Of a stretch of 7,807 bases of DNA, positions 1-7,524 are shown piece by piece. Position 1 is the first letter of the stretch. Every line of letters begins with the position of its first letter. The notes under the pieces were generated by a model. The model was not told where the DNA came from. It did not search any database and saw nothing but the letters and a program-made list of their open reading frames with translations. The DNA is from Gemmatimonadota bacterium. GTDB lineage: Bacteria; Latescibacterota; UBA2968; UBA8231. A program made the translations under genes and the position numbers. Location: contig JAPOZF010000101.1 of assembly GCA_026706165.1 (NCBI GenBank), positions 6,787-14,593 of the forward strand, given 5' to 3'.

Positions 1-236
1 CTGCCGAACGCCATCAGCACCGCCACGAGCACCGCCATCGGCACCGCGAGGGCGACTATCCAGCCGAGGTTGTAGAAGAACAGCTGACCCGCAGCGGAAA
101 ACGACAATCCCCGGCTCAGCACCCGGTCCATCATCTGCAGCACCACGTCGATGACCAGCACGAACACGATCAGCGAACAGGCGAACAGAAACGGGCCCAG
201 ATGCTGTGCGAGGACGTAGCGTGAAAGTGGATTCAA
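1..236 (-). CDS. LptF/LptG family lipopolysaccharide export permease, N-terminal part (truncated by window edge)
   Basis: Reading leftwards from 236, this gives 78 residues and then runs off the window. LptF and LptG are the transmembrane subunits of the LptB2FG ABC transporter, which extracts lipopolysaccharide from the inner membrane and passes it to the periplasmic Lpt bridge. The sequence shows the family's N-terminal pattern: a short basic start (NPLSRYVLAQHLGPF), a first membrane segment at about residues 14-35 (FLFACSLIVFVLVIDVV), then LQMMDRVLSRG, and a second membrane segment from about 57. That segment contains the hallmark ALAVPMAVLVAVLMAFG, with the conserved Pro-Met-Ala at 65-67. 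The start is a TTG at 236-234, chosen because it matches where the family normally begins. No clear Shine-Dalgarno sequence precedes it, so a non-ATG start slightly upstream cannot be excluded. LptF and LptG cannot be told apart from this fragment. The gene is divergent from the sprA operon, so it may share the intergenic control region. Confidence 0.88.
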   Translation of the reverse strand, partial: MNPLSRYVLAQHLGPFLFACSLIVFVLVIDVVLQMMDRVLSRGLSFSAAGQLFFYNLGWIVALAVPMAVLVAVLMAFG

Positions 237-487
237 GGGGAACCGCCAGACTTTCGGCGCGTGTATCTTAAGGGACAGGCACGTGTAGCAGCGGAAACGC
301 CGCCATCTCGTCGCGCAGAGGTGCAGCGAATGGATCCCCCGGACCCGGGATGGTTCCCCCCGACCGTTCGGACTCCGGAAAAAGCGCCGGTGAATTCCCG
401 AAGCAGGCCTGAGGGCGGGCCCGGACCGCAGCGCCGGACCGGTTTTCCGGCAGCATGGTCTTCGCTTTCTTGAAGGGTCCTCTCTGC

Positions 488-520
488 TTGATGAAATCCA
501 AGACTATATTCTATGTTAAT
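488..520. promoter_or_regulatory. AT-rich island, possible divergent promoter pair
   Basis: This is the most AT-rich stretch of the intergenic region. On the plus strand TTGATG (488-493) and TATGTT (512-517) are spaced 18 bases apart. On the minus strand TTAACA (519-514) and TTTCAT (496-491) are spaced 17 bases apart. Each hexamer matches the sigma-70 consensus at only four or five of six positions. If used, the plus-strand promoter would give sprA a leader of about 340 bases, and the minus-strand promoter would give the permease a leader of about 250 bases. The call rests on base composition and hexamer spacing alone, and AT-rich DNA produces such matches easily. Confidence 0.22.
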
Positions 521-773
521 TCGAGATTTACCCCACTCCACGGCCCCCGTGGAAGACTTCCCGATGACCGTGTCCCCAACTGATCCCACCCACCTCCGGA
601 GTCCGCTTATCGCTTCATAGCGAATGTCTGCAGGATCCCGGCTCAGCGGCTCTCATGCCCTGCAGCGGGGACATGCTCCAGTACTCTCAGGAGCCTGTCG
701 GGCGATCCGTTCGGCGGGTCCGGCCCCGGCGGCCTCACCCGCACACACGGGCGGGTTATGCGGACAAGCCCAG

Positions 774-813
774 GCTATCACCGGTTTGTAAAGGGATAGC
801 ATACTCAAACCGG
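774..813 (+). promoter_or_regulatory. Two interlocked perfect inverted repeats (possible pseudoknot or operator) upstream of sprA
   Basis: Two perfect inverted repeats are interleaved. GCTATC (774-779) pairs with GATAGC (795-800), and CCGGTTTG (781-788) pairs with CAAACCGG (806-813). The order of the arms is A, B, A', B', the topology of an H-type RNA pseudoknot with linkers of 1, 6 and 5 bases. If both stems cannot form together, they would be two competing hairpins. The last arm covers the first two bases of the purine-rich GGAAGGA at 812-818, the likely ribosome-binding site of the leader ORF at 821, so folding could affect ribosome access. As DNA, the same bases could instead be operator half-sites for a regulator. 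The complementarity is directly visible, but the function is inferred. Confidence 0.35.
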
Positions 814-820
814 AAGGACC

Positions 821-883
821 ATGCGCGACTTTCGCGGTACGATGGTTGCTGTACATCCGTGCCGTGAATGGAATTCGTTTTGA
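821..883 (+). CDS. Possible 20-codon leader ORF overlapping the sprA start
   Basis: An ATG at 821 is preceded by the purine-rich GGAAGGA (812-818), though with a rather short spacing. It opens a 20-residue frame (begins MRDFRGTMVAV, ends PCREWNSF) that stops with TGA at 881-883. The frame differs from that of sprA and overlaps the first 16 bases of sprA. Such an arrangement is typical of translational coupling, in which ribosomes finishing the leader start again at a nearby ATG. The sprA ATG itself has no visible Shine-Dalgarno sequence, which makes coupling attractive. The peptide has no recognisable domain, no run of a single amino acid suggesting attenuation, and could be a chance ORF. Confidence 0.25.
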   Translation: MRDFRGTMVAVHPCREWNSF

Positions 884-3800
884 TCGTCAGATCTCGATTC
901 GACGCGAAGCGGGCCCGATTCGGGTTCCCGGGCTTGCTCGCGTGCGCCCTGTGTGCCCAGGCGTCAGCAACCGAAATCGGGTTGCGTCCCCATCCCCTGG
1001 TCGGACCCGTGGCGCAGCTGTACCACCAGCCTCTCGAATACGGCGATATCACTCGCCCCGGCCAGCCTCTGCTGCGCTGGCGCTGGAAAAGGCCGATGGT
1101 GGAATCGGCCATGTCCTTTGCCATGAAAGAGGTCACCGTCGACTCCAACGGGGTCCATTATACCCCGGTGACCGCCGGCTTTCCAAGCGGCCCCCCGGTG
1201 ACCCTGAAACTCGGCGATTACCTCGATCTGGGGTACGACCACACCCTGAGAAGCCAGTGGCGGGAGACAGTGCGTCGCGACCAGAAGGTGACCGCCGCCC
1301 GCCAGGCCGGGAAGCGGGGCCGCTTCGAGTGGAGGGTGCCCTTTCCGGCGCCGGCGCCGGTGCGCCGCTTCATCGGCGACGAGGGCAGCCTGAGGATCAA
1401 CGGCAGTCATACCGCCACCCTGGGGGGAAAAAGCCAGTGGACTGCGGGGGAGGTGAGAACCAGGGCGGGAGGGCCGTCGAAGTTCCCGTCCCTGTCGATG
1501 GAGCAGGAATCGAAATTCTCCGTGGAAGGCAGCGTCGGAGAGGCGATCAACATCCGCATCGATCAGGACACGCAGCAGCTCGGCCAGGGAATTGCCGCCG
1601 GCTTCAAGGACAAGCTCGCCAACGAGATCAAGCTCGACTACAAGGGGGACGAGGACGACATCTTCCAGGAGATCGTCGCCGGCAACACCACCCTCGCCCT
1701 GCCGCAGACCCGCTTCGTGACCTTCAACCAGCAGCACAAGGGTCTGTTCGGAATTCGCGCCAAGGGGCGCCTGGGACCGATGGCGTTCACGACCATCGCG
1801 AGCCATGAGAAAAGCGAGAGCAACCGGCGCACCTTCCGGGGCGGGGCGCAGGTCGACACGTTTTCCGTGAGGGACCACGACTACATTCGGAACAGCTACT
1901 TCTTCCTGGGGATGCGCTACCGCGACCGGCTCGGGGACTTTCGCGAGGTGGCTTCCTCCCAGCCGCGGGGCCTCGTCCAGGCCGACATCATCGACGAGGC
2001 AAGCCTCGAAGTCTACATAAACGACTTCAACACCAACAACGACGCCGAGCTGCTGGCCAAGCAGGGAGTTGCGACGGTCGACGCCCAGGATGCGCAACTG
2101 GCGGCGGCCGGAGGCTCGGGCATAGAGTGCTTCGACGCCGGCGGCGGTCCCATCGACCGCACCGGGTGCCGCGAAGAGGGAACCTGGCACAGGCTCGATC
2201 CCGACAACGACTACTCCCTGGTGCGGGAGTTCGGCTTCATAATCCTCAACCGCCCCGTCCAGGATCGCTACGCCCTCGCCGTGAAGTACCGCACTGTCGG
2301 CGGCGAGGAGTTCGGCGCAGGCGGCGACCAGTTGCAGCTCAGGCTGATCAAGGCGCGCAACGCCCGTCCCGACTTCCCGACCTGGAACCTCGAGTGGAAG
2401 AACGTCTACCGCATCGTTCGAGGCTTCTCCCGAGGTCGCCAGTTCGAAAGGGACAAGATCCGCGTCGAAATTCTCGAAGAGGTGCCGGGGCGCGAACCCT
2501 CCCCATCCCAGGGCAGGAAGTCGCTGCTGCAGATCATGGGCCTCGACACGCACGGTCAGGACGCCGGGACTCCCCCCGACCAGCTGATCGACGCCGACTA
2601 CATCGGTCTCGACGAGAGCCGGGGGGTGCTGATCTTTCCCGACCTGACCCCGTTCGCCCCGAGCGACACCCGCTTCGCAGGACTCGAGAATCCGGTTCCC
2701 AAGATCTACAACTCGCACCAGCGCCGGGACCAGGAAGAGGTGAGCCGCTTCCTCATCCAGGTCGTCAACAGCTCCGGCGAGCAGCGCATCAGCCTGACCC
2801 AGGGACGCCTTGCGGGAATCGACACCGAGTCGGTGCAGGTGCGCCTCAACGGCAAGCGGCTGAAGCGGGACGTCGACTACACCGTGTCGTTTACCGGGGA
2901 CGTCACCTTCCTCGGCGAGGTGCAGAACATCGTCTCCGACCCCGGGGCCGAGCTGGAAATCAGCTACGAGTCGCAGGACCTGATCGGCCTCGGCAGCCAG
3001 CAGAAGACCCTGCTGGGCACGCGCGGGGAGTACGAGTTCATGGGCGGGGACGCCACCGTGGGGGGCACGATCCTGTACAACAACGTGCGCAGCGTCGATC
3101 CCCGCGTCCGCGTCGGCGCCGAGCCGGCGCGCACGGTGGTCTGGGACCTCGATCTCAAGGCGAAGTTCGACGCTCCGCTGCTGACCCGGGCGGTCGACGC
3201 CCTGCCGCTGCTGAAGACCGCGGCCAAGTCCGACCTGTCCTTGCACGCCGAGGTGGCCCAGAGCCGTCCCAACCTCAACACCAAGGGGCGCGGCTACATC
3301 GACGACTTCGAGGCCAGCGAACAGCCGGACATCCTCAACATTTTCCGCAACCGCTGGACACCGGCCAGCCGCCCCCTTGCCTTCGACGCGGACCACCGCG
3401 GCGGGATGATCTGGTACAACCCTTACAACAGGATCGCCCGCACGGAGATCTGGCCGCGGCAGGAGGAACAGATCGAAGCCAGCCAGAACAAGACAGACGT
3501 GCTGGTCATGGAGTTGACGCCCCTCGAGGAGGTTCCCGAGTCATGGGGCGGCCTGATGTCGACCTGGTCGACGGGGGTGCGCGACTTCTCGCAGAGCAAG
3601 TTCCTCGAGGTCTGGGTACGCGGCACCGAAGGGGTGCTTCACATCGACCTGGGATCGATCGACGAGGACTGGATCGAGAACGGCGTTATCGACACCGAGG
3701 ACATCCCGTACGCCGGAAGCAGAACCGGGGACAACGTGGTCTCGCCGGAAGAGGACGTCGGCATCGACCGCCGCGACGACGCGGCTGAGCTCGCTTTCTA

Positions 3801-6800
3801 CCTCGCCGCCGCCGGGGTGGGTACGGAAGGACTCTCGGTGGACGAGATGCGGGCGCGGTTCAGGGACCTGCCCCAGTACGAAGACCGCGACCCGGGCGAT
3901 CCGGAGGGAGACAACTGGCACTACGACTCGAGCCGGAACCGCAACGACTACAGCCGCATAAACGGCACCGAGGGCAACCGCAACACCGAGGCCGGCACCC
4001 GTCCCGACACCGAGGACCTCAACAACGACGGCATTCTCAACCGCAGCAACGACTACTACCACCACGTCATCGACCTTTCCGACGGCGGCCACGTGCCCGG
4101 TTCGGAAAGCCCGGCCGGTTGGCGTCTCTACAGAAGGCGGCTGTTCGACGAGAGGGTCGAACGAGTCGGCTCGCCGGATTCGAGCCGCGTCGAATACGGG
4201 CGCCTGACCCTGGCGGGAGGCTTCCCCGCCCCCGGAGAAACCACCATCAAGGTGGAAATCGCCCAGATCGAGATCATCCGCAACAACTGGCAGGAACAGG
4301 AGATCTCGGTGCTGCCGGGCGGCATGCCGCTCGAAGCGGACAGCGAGGAGAGCTTCAACGTCACCGTGATCGGAACCGACAAGAGCCTGACCTACAAGCC
4401 TCCTCCGGGGGTCAAGGTCAGGCGCCTGCGCAGCTCGAGAGCGCGGGAACGGGAGCAATCCCTCGTGCTGGAGTACGGCGACCTCGAAGCCGGACACCAA
4501 GCCATGGCTACCAAGGTGCTGTCCGGCAAGGCGGACTACACGAAGTACACGCGCCTGAAAATGTTCGCCCACGGGGACTCCTCGGGGAACTATCTCGTCG
4601 ACGTCGATTCGAGCGAGATCGAGCTGTTCGTGCGCTTCGGACGGGACGGCTCAAACTTCTACGAGTTCGCCACCCCGATCTTCCCGGGTTGGGACGAACG
4701 CAACGAGGTCGAAGTCGACCTGCTGCAGATGGCGCAACTGAAAGCGCTGCTGGAGGAAGGCCGCACCGACGACCTGGGCAATCCGGTTGCCGAGATCGAC
4801 ACGGTGATCGCCGATCCCGACCTCCGCGACGGCACCCCGGCGACTTACCGGGTTCGCGGAAGTCCGTCGATGCAGCAGATCAGGCAACTGGCCATCGGGG
4901 TGCGCAACCGCAGCGCCCTGCGCAGCTATTCCGGGCGCCTGTTCACCGACGAGCTGCGCCTGGACGAGGCGCGCAACGACCCCGGGCTGGCGGCCTATGC
5001 CCGCGTCAACAGCTCGCTTGCCGACCTGGTCAACGTCGACGCTTCGGTCGACTGGCAGGGGGAGAACTTTCGCACCATCACCAACACGGGCCGCAAGCAA
5101 TCGGACTTCCGGACGTCTTTGAACACCACGACCAACCTGCACAAGTTCCTGCCGGGGAGCTGGGGTTTCTCCATCCCCGTCAAAGCGACCTACACGCGCG
5201 ACCAGAGTCTGCCGCGCTTCGGTCCCAACTCCGACGTCGAGCTCGACCCGCAGGAGAAGCAGGAGCAGAAATCGCAGAGGGTAAAGGAGCTCTACGAGAT
5301 CTCGATCAGCAAACGCTCGAGCAAGAACTGGATCACCCGCTGGTCTTTCGACCAGATGAACTTCCGCATGTCGCAGACCCGGGAGCGCGGTTTCTCCCCG
5401 ATCCGTCCGCTCGAAAACAGGGACAACCAGAACATGAGCTTCAGCTACAAGATGCCCCTCCCGAAACCGACCCTCAGGTTTCTCGGCTGGCTGCCCGGTT
5501 TCGCCCCGGAATCCTGGTCGAAGACCGAGCTGCGTTTCCTGCCGACAACCGCCAACTATTCGATGACCGTCAACCGCAGGGAGTCGGCGACGCTGCAGCG
5601 TTCGAACATCGATACGACCTTTCAGGAAGAGTTCGGGATGAGGGAAACCTACACCGCCAAAGCCAACCCGATCAAAGCGCTGTCGGGCGATTACAGCCTC
5701 CAGATCAATCGCGACCTGCGCAAGAAATACGACCTCGGGAAGCTGAGCTTCGGCCGTGAGGTAAGGCGCAACCAGAAGGCGGACATCAAGCTGACGCTCA
5801 GGTTTCTGAAATGGCTCGACCAGAGCTATACCTTCCTGGCCAACTACGAGGAGATCAGCGATCCGAGGCGAAGGCAGTCCAAGGCGGTCATCGACTCGGT
5901 CAGCGGACTGCCGGCGAAGACCATCGACATAACGACAAAGAACAATCTTTCGGGCCGGGTGAACCTGCGCCTCGGGCAGCTGATGAAAGCGGTCGGCAAG
6001 CCTGGGGTGAAGCGGAGCAGGAGCTCCCGGAGAGACCGGGAAGGGGACGCGAGCGAAAGCTCACCCGAAACGGGGTCGCCCCGGACTGACCGACCGCGCC
6101 AGCCGTTCTTCCTGCGCCGGTTCCTGTACTTTGCCGGGGGCCGCGTCGACCCGTTGAGCGCAAACTGGCGCCGCAGCGGGGAAGGGCGGAACTACAACCT
6201 CCTCGGGCGCCCGGCTGTCTCCTACCAGCTCGGGCTCGCCGACAGCCTCGAGATCCGGCGCGCTGCGGCGGGGTTGACCAAGCAGGATCAGCACAGCCTC
6301 AACCAAAACCTCGACCTGTCGACCGGGGCCAAGCTGCCGATGGGGTTCAGCGTCAAGACCAACTACAAGGACCAGACCTCGCGCCGCAGCGGAAGCACCC
6401 GCAACCGGCTGCGGATCCGCCGCGAGGAAACCTTCCCGAGCGTCACCGTCAGCTGGGGCCGGGCCGACCGTATTCCCTACGTCAGGAGGTTCCTGAACAG
6501 CGCCAAGGTGACCGCCTCGATCGATGGCGGGGTTACCGACGAGGGGAACAACACCCTGCTTCCGCAGGACCTGCTGAGCGAGGAAACCACGGACGAGATG
6601 CGCCTGTCGTGGACGGGACAATGGCGCTGGGGTCCGAGCACCCGGATAGGGGTGACTCGTTCGAGTTCCGACGAAACCAACTACGAGCTCACCGCCGGGG
6701 ATGCCGAGGCCGGCGGGAGACCCCCTGTGCGTGGGAGGGGGACGAGCGAGCGAAGCTCGACCAGCCTCGAGGTGAAGTACCGGTTGAGGCCGCGGGAACT

Positions 6801-7071
6801 GCCGCTCTTCGGAAAACTGAAGAGCGAGGTGGACCTCGCCTTCGAGATCGAGCGTGGGGCGAAGAAACGGTGGAGCGCTACCGGCCTTGAAGAACCTGTC
6901 CCTCTCGAGTCGAAGGATGAATGGAAAGCGGAACTGAAGGGGACCTACCGCTTCAGCGACACCTTCCGGGGCAACGGCCTCGTGCGCATGGACTACAGCC
7001 GCGACAACCGGAGAGAACAGCTTCGGAAAGTGCACGAGGTCAAAGTCTCCGGCATGCTGACTTTCCGCTGA
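868..7071 (+). CDS. sprA: SprA/Sov-like giant outer-membrane beta-barrel translocon (type IX secretion system)
   Basis: This is an intact 2067-residue protein. In Bacteroidota, SprA (Sov in Porphyromonas) forms a 36-strand outer-membrane barrel that is the exit channel of the type IX secretion system. A signal peptide is likely: basic residues to 17, hydrophobic 18-30, and an AxA cleavage site after Ala34. Family patterns follow in order: FPSLSMEQESKFSVEGSVGE (206 on), LDYKGDEDDIFQEIVAGN (256-273), GGAQVDTFSV with RNSYFFL (325-347), QKTLLGTRGEYEF (712 on), GRGYIDDFEAS (about 808-817), NGTEGN (1032-1037), DTEDLNNDGILN (1047-1058), and KFLPGSWGFSIPV (1426-1438), after which the sequence is strand-rich to the C-terminus. 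It is shorter than Flavobacterium SprA (about 2400). A basic, Ser/Arg-rich low-complexity stretch at 1712-1746 looks like a flexible loop. ATG868 is the first possible start in this frame, because TGA lies immediately before it. No Shine-Dalgarno sequence is visible. It is the first gene of a tight three-gene run. Family assignment comes from remembered motifs and needs a profile search to confirm. Confidence 0.9.
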   Translation: MEFVLIVRSRFDAKRARFGFPGLLACALCAQASATEIGLRPHPLVGPVAQLYHQPLEYGDITRPGQPLLRWRWKRPMVESAMSFAMKEVTVDSNGVHYTPVTAGFPSGPPVTLKLGDYLDLGYDHTLRSQWRETVRRDQKVTAARQAGKRGRFEWRVPFPAPAPVRRFIGDEGSLRINGSHTATLGGKSQWTAGEVRTRAGGPSKFPSLSMEQESKFSVEGSVGEAINIRIDQDTQQLGQGIAAGFKDKLANEIKLDYKGDEDDIFQEIVAGNTTLALPQTRFVTFNQQHKGLFGIRAKGRLGPMAFTTIASHEKSESNRRTFRGGAQVDTFSVRDHDYIRNSYFFLGMRYRDRLGDFREVASSQPRGLVQADIIDEASLEVYINDFNTNNDAELLAKQGVATVDAQDAQLAAAGGSGIECFDAGGGPIDRTGCREEGTWHRLDPDNDYSLVREFGFIILNRPVQDRYALAVKYRTVGGEEFGAGGDQLQLRLIKARNARPDFPTWNLEWKNVYRIVRGFSRGRQFERDKIRVEILEEVPGREPSPSQGRKSLLQIMGLDTHGQDAGTPPDQLIDADYIGLDESRGVLIFPDLTPFAPSDTRFAGLENPVPKIYNSHQRRDQEEVSRFLIQVVNSSGEQRISLTQGRLAGIDTESVQVRLNGKRLKRDVDYTVSFTGDVTFLGEVQNIVSDPGAELEISYESQDLIGLGSQQKTLLGTRGEYEFMGGDATVGGTILYNNVRSVDPRVRVGAEPARTVVWDLDLKAKFDAPLLTRAVDALPLLKTAAKSDLSLHAEVAQSRPNLNTKGRGYIDDFEASEQPDILNIFRNRWTPASRPLAFDADHRGGMIWYNPYNRIARTEIWPRQEEQIEASQNKTDVLVMELTPLEEVPESWGGLMSTWSTGVRDFSQSKFLEVWVRGTEGVLHIDLGSIDEDWIENGVIDTEDIPYAGSRTGDNVVSPEEDVGIDRRDDAAELAFYLAAAGVGTEGLSVDEMRARFRDLPQYEDRDPGDPEGDNWHYDSSRNRNDYSRINGTEGNRNTEAGTRPDTEDLNNDGILNRSNDYYHHVIDLSDGGHVPGSESPAGWRLYRRRLFDERVERVGSPDSSRVEYGRLTLAGGFPAPGETTIKVEIAQIEIIRNNWQEQEISVLPGGMPLEADSEESFNVTVIGTDKSLTYKPPPGVKVRRLRSSRAREREQSLVLEYGDLEAGHQAMATKVLSGKADYTKYTRLKMFAHGDSSGNYLVDVDSSEIELFVRFGRDGSNFYEFATPIFPGWDERNEVEVDLLQMAQLKALLEEGRTDDLGNPVAEIDTVIADPDLRDGTPATYRVRGSPSMQQIRQLAIGVRNRSALRSYSGRLFTDELRLDEARNDPGLAAYARVNSSLADLVNVDASVDWQGENFRTITNTGRKQSDFRTSLNTTTNLHKFLPGSWGFSIPVKATYTRDQSLPRFGPNSDVELDPQEKQEQKSQRVKELYEISISKRSSKNWITRWSFDQMNFRMSQTRERGFSPIRPLENRDNQNMSFSYKMPLPKPTLRFLGWLPGFAPESWSKTELRFLPTTANYSMTVNRRESATLQRSNIDTTFQEEFGMRETYTAKANPIKALSGDYSLQINRDLRKKYDLGKLSFGREVRRNQKADIKLTLRFLKWLDQSYTFLANYEEISDPRRRQSKAVIDSVSGLPAKTIDITTKNNLSGRVNLRLGQLMKAVGKPGVKRSRSSRRDREGDASESSPETGSPRTDRPRQPFFLRRFLYFAGGRVDPLSANWRRSGEGRNYNLLGRPAVSYQLGLADSLEIRRAAAGLTKQDQHSLNQNLDLSTGAKLPMGFSVKTNYKDQTSRRSGSTRNRLRIRREETFPSVTVSWGRADRIPYVRRFLNSAKVTASIDGGVTDEGNNTLLPQDLLSEETTDEMRLSWTGQWRWGPSTRIGVTRSSSDETNYELTAGDAEAGGRPPVRGRGTSERSSTSLEVKYRLRPRELPLFGKLKSEVDLAFEIERGAKKRWSATGLEEPVPLESKDEWKAELKGTYRFSDTFRGNGLVRMDYSRDNRREQLRKVHEVKVSGMLTFR

Positions 7072-7076
7072 GGGCG

Positions 7077-7520
7077 ATGATGACCACGGTTGCGCGGAAC
7101 GGTTTGACCCGGCTTGTGCAACAGGTATCTTCGATGTTCAACCGGCAGGAACAGACCGCGCTGCTGTTCCTCTCGGCTGCGCTCCTGCTGGGCACCGGCA
7201 TAGCCGTCGTCGACCGCTACGATCCCGAGGCGATGGAGGAGTTCCACGTGATCGAGGCCGCGGTAGAAGCGCCGTCCGGCGCGGTCGTCGCGGATCGCCG
7301 CCCGCCTTCCCTTCCCGAACCGGCGGCCCCGGTGGCGGTGAACTCGGCGACCTCCGCGCAGCTGCAGACCCTTCCCTCGATAGGTCCGAAGACGGCCGCG
7401 CGAATCATCGGCTTCCGGGAGCGGAACGGGCCTTTCTCCAGGCTGGAGGACCTCCTCGAGGTGAAAGGCATCGGACCGGCAACACTGGAAAAGATCCGTC
7501 CGGCAGTCACCTTGAACTGA
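7077..7520 (+). CDS. Membrane-anchored helix-hairpin-helix protein (ComEA-like)
   Basis: From ATG7077 this is 147 residues. A hydrophobic segment at about 27-45 (ALLFLSAALLLGTGIAVV) should anchor it in the inner membrane. A Pro/Ala-rich linker (65-87) leads to two helix-hairpin-helix motifs at the C-terminus: LPSIGPKTAARIIGFR (99-114) with NGPF, then LLEVKGIGPATLEKIRP (126-142). The VNSA-L-LPSIGPKTA-I---R--NGPF-LEDLL-VKGIG pattern is that of the ComEA C-terminal domain, which binds double-stranded DNA without sequence specificity. ComEA is the periplasmic DNA receptor in transformation, working with type IV pili, and short anchored versions like this are common in bacteria. The start is uncertain: ATG7077 lies 5 bases after the sprA stop with GAGGG just ahead, while ATG7134 would begin MFNRQEQ, resemble related small HhH proteins and give 128 residues. 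Codons between the two starts show weaker G/C preference at third positions. Co-translation with sprA is likely. Its link to DNA uptake is inferred from family and neighbours. Confidence 0.85.
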   Translation: MMTTVARNGLTRLVQQVSSMFNRQEQTALLFLSAALLLGTGIAVVDRYDPEAMEEFHVIEAAVEAPSGAVVADRRPPSLPEPAAPVAVNSATSAQLQTLPSIGPKTAARIIGFRERNGPFSRLEDLLEVKGIGPATLEKIRPAVTLN

Positions 7521-7524
7521 AGAC

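Larger units (their letters stand above)
237..867. other. Divergent intergenic region without a convincing protein gene
   Basis: These 631 bases separate the permease from sprA. Short open frames exist on both strands, but their translations are rich in Pro, Arg and Gly, have no recognisable domain and look like by-products of high GC content. The region has an AT-rich stretch at about 488-520. It also has small perfect hairpins: GCCGGA/TCCGGC at 433-438/446-451 with a 7-base loop, TCCACGG/CCGTGGA at 537-543/547-553 with a 3-base loop, and TCGCT/AGCGA at 610-614/619-623. None is followed by a T-run, so none looks like an intrinsic terminator. At the right end are the interlocked repeats and leader ORF described separately. 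No tRNA, rRNA, CRISPR or mobile-element sequence was recognised. The length is generous for a divergent promoter region and leaves room for an untranslated leader or a small RNA. Confidence 0.7.

Noticed and set aside
433..451. GC-rich hairpin GCCGGA/TCCGGC as a transcription terminator
   Set aside because: It has a six-base stem with no T-run after it on either strand, and it lies upstream of both divergent genes rather than after a gene.
655..867. 70-codon frame ending directly before the sprA ATG in the same frame
   Set aside because: The product is Arg/Pro/His-rich and not protein-like, and codon use is unlike sprA. The TGA separates it from sprA, so an N-terminal extension broken by a stop is not supported.
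934..948. Lipobox-like LLAC at residues 23-26 of the SprA-like protein
   Set aside because: The hydrophobic stretch before the cysteine is very short and contains Pro and Gly. A standard AxA cleavage site follows at 32-34, and SprA proteins are barrels rather than lipoproteins.
964..3396. Long open frame (810 codons) on the minus strand opposite sprA
   Set aside because: It lies entirely within the SprA coding frame. Its translation is Val/Ala/Gly/Leu-rich without domain patterns, as expected on the reverse strand of a high-GC gene. The sprA frame carries clear family motifs.
2127..3788. Long plus-strand frame overlapping sprA (553 codons), and similar frames at 846-1808 and 4119-5759
   Set aside because: The translations are dominated by Arg, Pro, Gly and Ala, typical of shifted reading of GC-rich codons, and show no domain.
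3961..4065. Asp/Asn-rich DTEDLNNDGILN stretch as a dockerin or EF-hand
   Set aside because: Although it resembles a calcium-binding loop, this DTEDLN motif together with the NGTEGN before it recurs in SprA family members, so it is a family feature rather than a cellulosome dockerin.
6061..7035. Minus-strand frame opposite the 3' end of sprA
   Set aside because: It is a shadow of the barrel-coding sequence with no ribosome-binding site or recognisable domain.
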